Shown: positions 56,220 to 64,000 of the stretch, piece after piece | How the letters are laid out: every line of letters starts with the position of its first letter | Numbering within the stretch: the first letter of the stretch is position 1 | From: Lunularia cruciata | Lineage: Eukaryota; Streptophyta; Marchantiopsida; Lunulariales; Lunulariaceae | Length of the DNA: 64,000 nt | Direction: 5' to 3' | Assembly (NCBI GenBank): GCA_948567375.1 | Contig: OX419761.1 | Span: 27,406,501 to 27,470,500, forward strand | The notes under the pieces: generated by a model | Databases searched by the model: none | What the model was told of the DNA's origin: nothing | What the model saw: only the letters and a program-made list of their open reading frames with translations | Made by a program: the position numbers and the translations under genes

Positions 56220-57130
56220 AGGAAACATCCCTACTGACCACAACCTTACACACTAATGGATCCTATAAAATATAAGCTTTCACTCCACTTGCATAGCCAA
56301 GAAAAACACATTTCTTTGACTTACATCCAACTTGGACCTATTCTCTTGAAGTCTGAATGAATATGCATCATAACCAAATATCTTCAATCTACCATAATCA
56401 GTTGGTCGCTTATGCCTCAACTCATATGGCATCTTGAAGTTGATTGCACTAGATGGATAAATATTTACCACATATGTTGCTGTGTTGATGGCTTATGCCC
56501 AAAACTCATGTGGCAACTTTGATTCACTCAACATACTCCATGCATGTTCCAACAATGTCCGATTGAGCCGCTCATCAACACCATTCTGCTGCAGAGTGTA
56601 AATTATGGTAAGGTGGCAAGTTATCCCCTGTTATGTGCAGTACGCTTGAAACTCCCCAAAAAATTACTCCCTACCATTGTCTGATCTCAAATACCTCACC
56701 TTCTCCCCAATTTTAGTCTCCACTTGGGTCTTCCACTTCTTGAAATTGGCAAAGACTTCAGACTTGTGGTGCATGAAATAAATCCACACAACCTTGAGTA
56801 ATCATCAATAAATGTTACATAGTAAATGTTTCCTGACTATGAGGGTGTAGGGGATGGTCCCCACGCATCACTTTGTACATACTTGAGTAGACCTTGGAAC
56901 TATGGGTCTTCACTCTAAAACAAATCTGTTCTATTTTCCAAAGATGCAATGCGCACAAAAATCCAACTTCACACACTCCAAGCCGGATAGCAAGCCATTT
57001 CTTTTCAAGACAATCAAACCCTTCTCACTCAAATGACCTAGCCGTGAATGCCACACAGTTGTCATCCCATCCTGAGACCTAGTTAAATTGGCTTCTCCAC
57101 ACACTGTAGTACCCTCCAATACAAATAGAT
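56220..57130 (-). pseudogene. Decayed integrase of copia K1
   Basis: Minus strand. The pre-integrase zinc region is at 56931-57119: 'VWHSRLGHLSEKGLIVL' and 'CAHCIFGK'. The core between 56.9 and 56.5 kb is frame-broken. The C-terminal part is at 56280-56471: 'PYELRHKRPTDYGRLKIFGY'. An acidic linker at 55803-56145 (Glu/Gln-rich, 'LEQVLEEQEQVEQ') joins it to the RT. Confidence 0.82.
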
Positions 57131-57389
57131 TCTTTCAAAAGTTACCTTGCAAGATAACCTTTCCACCAGAAGTGACTCAAAGTACCCCATCACCAACACT
57201 CCATTTCTGACCTTTGACAAGCAATACTCCAAGGAAAATCAGGTTCTTCTTCATGTTAGGTATGAATCAAACATCATTGAACTTTGCATAGCTCATCAAA
57301 CATTCAAATCCTTATGGATATAATACCCTCCAATACAAGGTTCATCATTCCCCATCAAAATTGAACCATTCAATGTTGAAAATGAATAG

Positions 57390-58451
57390 AAGAACTCCTT
57401 GATAGAGCATATATGGTACAAGCAAGCACAATCTAGAATCCACTCATCATCCATACTAGGAGATGAGGCACAAAGGGCATACCCATAATGTCACAAATCA
57501 TACTGATCATCCAACAGATCAGTGTCGTCCTTCGCATAAGCTATGTTTGCTGAAGAGCCTTCATCTACCTTTCCTTTGCCCGTAACTTTACACTCCTTCT
57601 TCACATGGCCTACTTTCTCACATTTCTAACGAGTCACCTATTTCTTCTCCTTGGACTGGCCTCTAGACTTAGACATAGACCTTGCCTTGCTTTCTCCTTA
57701 TCACCATCATTAGTCCTCCATTAAGGTCTCCCACATTGGATAACCAAAGCATTGCCCTAAGTAAAAGATGACATTGAGGTTGCAACAAGTTTATGTTGCA
57801 AGTCATATGTAAGTAGAGTTGGTGTCACCTCTTCAAAGGTAATAGTCTTTTTCTCACGGTGCAACAAAACTTGTGAAAGTGATTGATAGGAAGGTGGCAA
57901 GGAGCCCAACAAGTGCAGTGCCTCCTACTCCTCATTCAAGTCCTCTCCAAAGTTTTTCAAGTCTACTACTACGTCACAAAATGCATCCACACGGTCTCTA
58001 ATGTTGGTTCTTGGTTTCATCTTGAATGTGATTAGTTTGCGATTGCTGTACACTCTATTTGAAAAATCATTCTGATGATACTTGCTCTGAAGTGAATCAA
58101 ACAAGGAGGTACAATCAGAATGCTCCCACACTAGCTTGATCACATGGAGCTGAAGGTGAAGCAAAACAGTTTCATGGTTGGCTCTTGCATATCATCCCAA
58201 TCACTTTGTCTCACATCCTCGGGTTTCTCCCTCAAGAGCTTACCCAAACCAATTGCCCTCAAAACTCCTTTCACCTGCCAATCCCACAACACGTAATCCA
58301 TGCAGCCATCAAACTTTTCCACATCAAACTTGGGTCCACCAAGCTTCAAAGTACCCATTTTGACTTTCTTTTGCTCCACAAGTACTATTGAGGCTATTGC
58401 TGCACTTAGAGACTCTTCTTGAGTCCTTGAACCTTCCACCTTAAACTCCAA
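57390..58451 (-). pseudogene. Decayed gag, zinc knuckle and protease of copia K1
   Basis: Minus strand. Gag starts at 58451 ('MEFKVEGSRTQEES'), then 'GPKFDVEKFDG', 'DWQVKGVLRAIGLGKLL' and, in another frame, 'CTSLFDSLQSKYHQND' with 'KPRTNIRDRVDAFCDVVVDL' (UBN2-type gag). The zinc knuckle near 57595-57635 reads 'KCEKVGHVKKEC', the first Cys mutated to stop. The protease region near 57430-57450 reads 'WILDCACLYHIC', where D-S-G is expected. Confidence 0.82.
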
Positions 58452-60446
58452 TACTCGGGGGAGTGGGTCACAAGACAGAAAAATTTTTACATCAGCTTCT
58501 TTAAATACTCAAAGTCAAAATCTAGTTGTATCAACTTGTAGACCTGAAGATAAGCTTTCCAATGCACTAAACAGATTATTCATCTGAGTCTCGAGTCAAA
58601 AGTTATGAGCTGAATTCCAAGGAGGGTAAAACCTTGGATTCTATACCACATTCATAAGTCTAAGACTTCTCCCCTGCTGACTCTCTTCAGGTTCTACTTC
58701 TTGCTTGTCTTTCTTGGTGCAACATCAAACCTTTAACTCAAAATAACTTCTGCTGGTATAATGGTACAAAATTTCACTACAGGACTCATTGAAGAAATCT
58801 GAATAAGGATTGTGCAAATCTTTAGACTTTCTAATAGTGAATAATCAAGTAAGTAAGCAAGTACATTCACCAGCATGGTCACCATCTCCTCAAGATTTTA
58901 GCTCCTACCTTCCTTCCGTTCCAATGAGAGTTTGGTAGTAATTTGATGAAGAGCCTTCTATCAACTTATGATCCTTCCTTCCACCAACTGGTTCTTCTTC
59001 ATTCTAGGTCGATCTTCACCAACTCCTCCTTCACCATAGAGGAGCTATTGCTTCTAGTGTTTGGACCTTCTTATCAGTAAACTTTAGGAAGAGTTGACTT
59101 CTGAGGTGCCCAGTCTACCTTTCACACTCACTAGCATTGTCCTTCCAAGGCCTGGAAGTCCTACCAACCTTTCACTTCTTGAATGTCTTTGATGTCCTCA
59201 TGACAAGTAAGTTGAGTATATGGCTTCACAACAATCAGCTAGTGGTGCTACAAACCTCTCCAAGGCTTGATCTCTTTGCTTCTCACAAACTGCAAGAGGT
59301 GATGTTCACTTGCTCTGATTAGGTCAAACTGTAGTCACAACTTAGTTTGCAGTTGATGAACTGCTTGTTACAAAGGTTTAGAGTAGGAATTTATGTCTCT
59401 ACATCCCTCCATTGTCAATTTTGTTGATCACTCTCTGCAATTCTTCTCCGACTACTAATCCACTAACTATTCAAACAGAGAGTCATCTTATCTTAATCAT
59501 CAGCGGAAGAAGTTCTTGTAAACTCAACATTGCCCAACTGAGACACAGTGAGTGTTGAAGGTGATCTTTGCATGCCATTTGAGGTTTTTGAATTGCAATT
59601 ACATCCACCTCAGCCATAACAATGCTCTTCAGCCAATAATAGTGACTTGAACATCAAAGTGTGAGAAAAGTAAGTTGCTTCATGAGAGCCAATAATAGCT
59701 AGAAATAAGCTCCAAAAGAGTGTATCGAGCATGACAACCCCACTAAAACCTGCCTCTTGTGCAGCCAAAGTGCTAGTTTGGTTTGCATTGGATTGGAGTC
59801 ACCAATGAGATGGAAGTGTGATATCTACAGCATGTAAGAAGGCTAGAATCTTGAGTCCATTTGTGTCTTGGCTACACCAGTCATATTATTTTTCCAAAAC
59901 ATGTCGTAGGTAGTACGGGTGTATTAGTAGGTCAAATCTCTAAGTCTTTCACTCTTTTCTATACTTAACTATTGTTGGTGTCGAGAAAATTCTTCAGAAT
60001 TGAATCATTCAACTTGATTGCTTCAAGAGTTTTCTCAAAGAGAATTACCACAATATGTTTTGGAAAAAATGAAAAACATGGGAAATTTGTCAATATTACC
60101 AGCTACTTGGTCAATTTTGAGGTTCAAGAACAATGGTGAGGGATTCATGTCTATCATTCCTACTTTTGTCACACTCCAATCCATAGTTTGCCTTGCAACA
60201 AAGGAATTCAGCTCTTTGCTACAACTCAATTCTCACAGCCGTACCAATTAACAAAAACCATGATTGCCTTAAGCAAGAGCTCCATGTTGTATAATTGTGA
60301 GCACGATGAGACTGTAGAATATTTGTGCCAGACCAAACTAGTTGTGTCATGTGCAATCACACTGACCGGTGATCCTTCCCAATCTCAAAAAATAGAACAC
60401 CTTCTCACGTTTGCTTCTAAGGAAAGATCAAAAAACCACATATGAA
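58452..60446 (-). other. Long 5' leader of copia K1 (about 2 kb), no gene recognised
   Basis: Between primer site and gag ATG lies about 2 kb without recognisable domains on either strand. Plus-strand frames of 60-85 codons (59137-59322, 60018-60251, 60188-60445) have no identifiable motifs. Copia leaders are normally much shorter, so part of this may be another old insertion or captured sequence. Confidence 0.5.
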
Positions 60447-60463
60447 CCTCAGCTCTGATACCA
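60447..60463 (-). other. Primer binding site of copia K1
   Basis: The minus strand reads TGGTATCAGAGCTGAGG, a perfect tRNA-Met-type core, two bases after the LTR end (TTTGCA). Confidence 0.9.
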
Positions 60464-60465
60464 AT

Positions 60466-60668
60466 TGCAAAGAATCAGATGAGAGTAATAGAAAACCGTC
60501 TCACACCAAGCATATCTCTTGTGAATTCATCCATTACATAGAAGGTACTGAGTTCACCTTGATGTGAGGCTACATCCACGAGAAGCATCAAGAACCAACT
60601 TTACTAACTCAGGCTCTTCTATCCATATGCCAGTTCAGTCTTCTATCAATCTCTTAGTCCATCCTTAG
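60466..60668 (-). repeat. 5' LTR of copia K1, truncated (203 of about 264 bp)
   Basis: Matches the 3' LTR at 38794-39057 from its inner (TGCAAAG) end up to 'TCCATCCTTA'; the outer 60 bp are cut off by the family-A LTR beginning at 60669. Confidence 0.85.
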
Positions 60669-61088
60669 TGTAAAAGACCGAGGCCGAGGAGAGAAATAAG
60701 AGAATGGAAACTCACATTGGGACACTTGAATGAGGGAAGACTCCGAATGCCTAGCTTTGGCTTTGGTATTTATAGGTAGCATACAAGGCCCTTGAGAAGC
60801 TTCTCAAGAAGCTTCCTCAAGCCGCTTTCTTAAAGTGCAAGCAAAGTTAACTAGGAAGCTTTTCAAGAAGCTTCCTTCTAGAAGCCGCCTACTTAACGTG
60901 CAATCTAAGCTAGTTGGAAGCTTCTAGAAGCTTCCTTCTATAAGCTACTTACTTGAGGTGCAAGCTATGCTAGCCGGGAAGCTTCCCAAGAAGCTTCCTA
61001 GATACTTCCGGAATATTCTAGGCTAATTTGTCTCATGTGCTACTTCATAAGCCCAACTAACTTTATTGTTAATCTCCATATTGTAACA
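60669..61088 (-). repeat. 3' LTR of A4 (420 bp)
   Basis: The plus strand reads TGTAAAAGACC at the left and CCATATTGTAACA at the right, so TGTTACA...TTTTACA on the minus strand. TATA box at 60767-60774 (minus). Contains the same AAGCTTC modules as the other family-A LTRs. Confidence 0.92.
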
Positions 61089-61340
61089 TATTCCACCGCT
61101 GCTAGTTGGTGACGTCCTTGTTGCCAATGAAACTTCAAATTCTTGGATGGCCATCTGTGCATTCTGGAGGTGAGAAAGAGGTTCTCATGTGTCATCATGA
61201 AGGGGATACCCTTTCCAAAGGACCTTCTACTCCATATGTTGGCGATGGCCTTGTTAAATATGGCGATGTGCAAGGATACAATCAACTTCATACTCCTCAT
61301 GATCATTGATAGGGATAGGAAGAGGGGGAGGTTGGACTTG
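61089..61340 (-). pseudogene. Chromodomain of A4
   Basis: Minus strand: 'INDHEEYEVDCILAHRHI', stop, 'QGHRQHME', stop, 'KVLWKGYPLHDDT', stop, 'EPLSHLQNAQMAIQEFEVSL'. The VLWKGYP and EP-x-x-x-L core is better preserved than in A3, with stops in place of Trp and Gln-like positions. Confidence 0.85.
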
Positions 61341-61344
61341 AGAG

Positions 61345-61950
61345 GAAGAGTGTTTGCTAAAACTTCAAGAAGAGTGCTTGCCAAAACTTCCTGGTAAATC
61401 AATGATCACGGTTGGAGATGAGTACACGTGGCATCCTATGATGCTTGAAGACATTGTTGAAGTAGATTTGTGCTAAGGTTGGGGCATCCACGGTATCACA
61501 GGTTGGTGCCAAGTGGATTTGCTTACAAAGCTTATCTACAAACACCACGATTGTGATGTGTCCTTGTTTTGTCTTTGGCAAGGATGTGATGAGATCCAAG
61601 CTCACATGCTCCCAGCAAGCGGATGGAACGGCAAGTGGTTGAAAGGAGTCTACTCGGCTTTTGGTTGCTTGCTTTGTTACGTTGGCAGCTCTCACACAAT
61701 TGGACAAATTCTCAAACATCTTGTATCATGTTGGGCTACAACCATGATGTTGGAGGGTACCAAAGGTCTTGTCCAAACCCATATGACCAGTGATGGGTAA
61801 ATCATGGGCTTCTTGAAGACACACAAGTTGAAGATCACCTTTAGTTGGAACATAGATCCGGTCCTCATGGAATAAAAGGCCCTCCTTGATGGAGAAGGTG
61901 TTGTACTCCTTATCGCATGTTGTAAGGCAACCATGTACCATTTGGAAGAA
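61345..61950 (-). pseudogene. Integrase of A4 with internal deletion
   Basis: Minus strand: 'DKEYNTFSIKEGLLFHEDRI' and 'EAHDLPITGHMGLDKTFGT' (61726-61941), zinc cysteines 'CVRAANVTK' (first Cys near 61695), core 'SLDLITSLPKTKQGH' and 'FVDKLCKQIHLAP' to 'RVLISNRDH' (61399-61719). Directly afterwards, at about 61365, the sequence jumps to the stretch before the chromodomain, so the Glu of the triad and the C-terminal domain are missing. A 20-bp word (GAAGTTTTGGCAAGCACTC) is duplicated at the join. Confidence 0.85.
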
Positions 61951-62129
61951 GGGATCTTGGTGTAGAGCTAACTAAAACTCATTTTGGACCTTGGAGTCAA
62001 CTGACGCGGTTGAAATTGCCGTTGTGATGAGAGGAAGAGACTTCAAATCAGGTAGTCATGATAAAACATCAGGGATGACATAGAACTGACCTGGTTTGTA
62101 CTCAAGCTTGATGTCAAACAGTTGTAGTT

Positions 62130-63130
62130 GTTCCTCCTATCAATGATGTTTACTCTTCATGTGTTCCAAGTGTAAGGTATGCAACAGTGGTTTGTGATCA
62201 GTTTGCATGATTGCTTGTTTCCCCAAGAGGTAATGCCTCCATACCTCGATGGCGTATACCATTGCAAGTTGTTCTTGATCTTGAGCAGAGTAGTTTTGTT
62301 CAGCCGTATTGAGTTGGCAAGACACAAAGGCAATGGGATGGAGTCCATTTGGGAATTTTTGTTGCATCCCGGCAGTTAGAAGCATCAAAATCAACCACAC
62401 AAGGTAGTTGAGGATCATATGGTTGAAGAATGGGTTTTGAAGACACCATATGCTTTAACTTCTGGAATGCTTCATCATACTTGGTGGTCCATTGGAAGCT
62501 CAATTTCTTTCCCAAGAGGTCAATCAATGGTGCAGCCACATGAGCATAATAATGGATGAACGGTCAATAAAAACTTGCCAATCCATTGAATGCCCGTACT
62601 TTTGTAGCATCCTTTGGGGTAGGCCAATCAGTAATGGCCTTGATTTTCTCTTCATCCATCTTGATCTCCTTTGATGAGATCTTATGACCCAAGAAGGTAA
62701 CCTCCTTCTGCCAAAGGTACACTTCAACTTCTTGTAGTAAAATTTCCATTGTCGTTGTTATCTTAGGACTTCTTGCACATGATTCACGTATTTTGCCTCT
62801 ATCTAACTATAAATTAAGATATCATCCAAGAATACTACCACGGACTAATCCAATAGTCCATCCAACACCCGATGCATATGATCCATGAAGACTACTGGAG
62901 CATTAGTGAGTCCGAAAGGTAGAACTCTCCACTCAAAATGCCCATACCTTGTACAAAAGGTAGTCTTTTGCACATCCTCTTTATCAATAGGAATTTTTTC
63001 AATAGCCGCTGCAAAGATCCAACTTGGAAAAGTAGTGTGCTCCACTTAGTTGATCAAGCAAGTCATCAATTTGAGGCATTCTTCATGGTTTCCTTATTGA
63101 GCCCACGGTAATCAATACAAAACAAAGTCC
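62130..63130 (-). pseudogene. RT and RNase H of A4
   Basis: Minus strand: 'HFEWRVLPFGLTNAPVVFMD' (about 62885-62944), catalytic FLDD intact at 62821-62832, 'KEVTFLGHKISSKEIKMDEE' near 62640-62700, 'AFNGLASFY', 'QWTTKYDEAFQKLKHMVSS', 'VVDFDASN' near 62390, 'AQDQEQLAMVYAIEVWRHYL' and 'QTDHKPLLHTLH' to 62150. Frames shift several times but the domains are complete. Confidence 0.88.
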
Positions 63131-64000
63131 TCCATCCTTCTTTGGAACAAATAGTATCAGTGCTCCCCAAGGTGAGGTATTATGTTGTATGAAGTCCTCC
63201 AACAACTCTGTAAGCGTTGTTTGCAACTCCTCCAACTCCTTTGGTGAGAGCCGATAGATCGGTCTACTCACGAGAGTACTCCTTTGCAATAACTCAATCT
63301 TGAAGGGCATACCTTGATTGGAGGGTAATCCCTTTGGCAAATCATCCAGAAACACGTCTGCAAACTCCTGAACTATCCGATCAACCATTGCTTGATGAGG
63401 CTCTTGGCCCTCCTCCGATTGTTCTTGTGCAATCGGCTTGATCCACACCACAAATACAAACTTATCTTCCTCCAAGGCTTGCTCTATGGCCGCTTTACTA
63501 ACCAATTTCCCTTCTAGGGACTCATCTCTCTTCCAAGCTTGCTCCATGGTTGCCTTCTTGGCAAACTTCCCATCTTGGGACTCCACTCCTTCAAGGTTTG
63601 CTCTATGGCTACCTTCTCAACAAACTTCCCATCCCATCTTGGGACTAACTATTCTTAGGTGTCTTACTCAGAGGTGCCAGACCGTCTAATTAGAAATTCT
63701 TGCCTTGGTGATGTATTTGAATTTGGCATCAGGTCCAATCGAATTGAACCTTATGACGTTCAAGCCAAGGTAGACCCAAAATGATATCATAGTGTAGAGG
63801 TGCCACTACAAACCTCATACACTCCAAATACTCCTTCCCAATCTTGAAGGTAACAGGATGGGAAGTGCGGAATGCAGAACCCTTTCTACCATCCGCCATC
63901 ATCAAACTATTTCCAAATCACTAGCTTGATAGGGATACCCAATTCCTCTGCTACTTGCATAAACATGTAATTATCTGAACTTCTAGAATCAACCAAAATC
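63083..64000 (-). pseudogene. Protease (partial) and pre-RT linker of A4
   Basis: Minus strand: a 167-codon open frame (63083-63586) contains the linker repeats 'SQDGKFAKKATMEQAWKRDE' and the RT entry 'FADVFLDDLPKGLPSNQGM' with 'SPWGALILFVPKKDGG'. Upstream, 63650-64000, is the protease, matching the A3 protease; its active-site end lies at the window edge. Confidence 0.85.

Larger units (their letters stand above)
38794..60668 (-). mobile_element. Ty1/copia element K1, split by nested insertions
   Basis: On the minus strand: 5' LTR (60466-60668, cut on its outer side), primer site, leader, gag, zinc knuckle, protease, integrase, RT and RNase H down to 54176. Then, after the plus-strand gypsy element at 39143-54163, come the polypurine tract and 3' LTR (38794-39057). 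The domain order (integrase before RT) is that of Ty1/copia. The two LTR pieces are clearly similar. Coding frames are broken, but longer stretches remain open than in E1 or T1. Confidence 0.88.
60669..64000 (-). mobile_element. Family-A chromovirus A4, running off the window
   Basis: Minus strand: protease (from 64000), pre-RT linker, RT, RNase H, integrase, chromodomain and 3' LTR (60669-61088). Sequence and order match A3. The gag and 5' LTR lie right of the window. It cuts the outer end of the copia 5' LTR. About 0.6 kb of the integrase C-terminal half is deleted near 61365. Confidence 0.92.

Noticed and set aside
1-64000. CRISPR arrays, bacterial operons, rRNA or tRNA genes
   Set aside because: No regularly spaced repeats, no ribosome-binding-site/operon layout and no tRNA B-box or rRNA core sequence were seen; tRNA-like matches are retrotransposon primer sites.

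Overview
The window looks like nuclear DNA of a land plant with a large, repeat-rich genome. A gymnosperm such as a conifer is my best guess. This is inference from nested, heavily decayed LTR retrotransposons, a single compact gene, and a plant-type calmodulin-like protein. The only clearly intact protein-coding gene is an intronless calmodulin-like (CML) gene on the minus strand at 31898-32641. It lies in a CpG-richer stretch of about 28.6-36 kb that is mostly free of recognisable transposons.

Left part (1-28.6 kb): a decayed chromodomain-bearing Ty3/gypsy element (1-5362, +); a long decayed coding stretch of unknown identity (about 6.0-9.9 kb, +) interrupted by a 1.9-kb solo LTR with a perfect AGGGC target duplication (9896-11809); and a Tat/Athila-like gypsy relic on the minus strand (about 12.4-21.5 kb), itself split by a relic of a second chromovirus family called 'family A' here (14245 to about 17.66 kb, -). 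From 21.5 to 28.6 kb the DNA is AT-rich with no recognisable gene.

Middle (36.6-38.1 kb): a Mutator-like (MULE/FAR1-type) transposase pseudogene.

Right part (38.1-64 kb) is a nest. A family-A fragment (38134-38793, +) is followed by a Ty1/copia element on the minus strand (LTRs at 38794-39057 and 60466-60668). Inside the copia element sits a Ty3/gypsy element on the plus strand (39143-54163). Inside that is a nearly complete family-A chromovirus (47744-53304) with a perfect CTCAA target duplication. A further family-A element (60669 to the window end, -) cuts the copia 5' LTR.

The standout is the 39143-54163 element. Between its protease and reverse transcriptase it carries a C5 cytosine DNA methyltransferase domain with motifs I, IV, VI, VIII and IX/X in the usual order, and after the integrase it carries a C4HC3 PHD finger. 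The order is gag - protease - DNMT - RT - RNase H - integrase - PHD. The family-A insertion at 47744 splits the PHD finger, and both halves can be read on either side. This copy is dead (stops, frameshifts, mutated catalytic residues), but the architecture points to a retrotransposon lineage that encoded its own DNA-methylation writer and a chromatin-reading finger.
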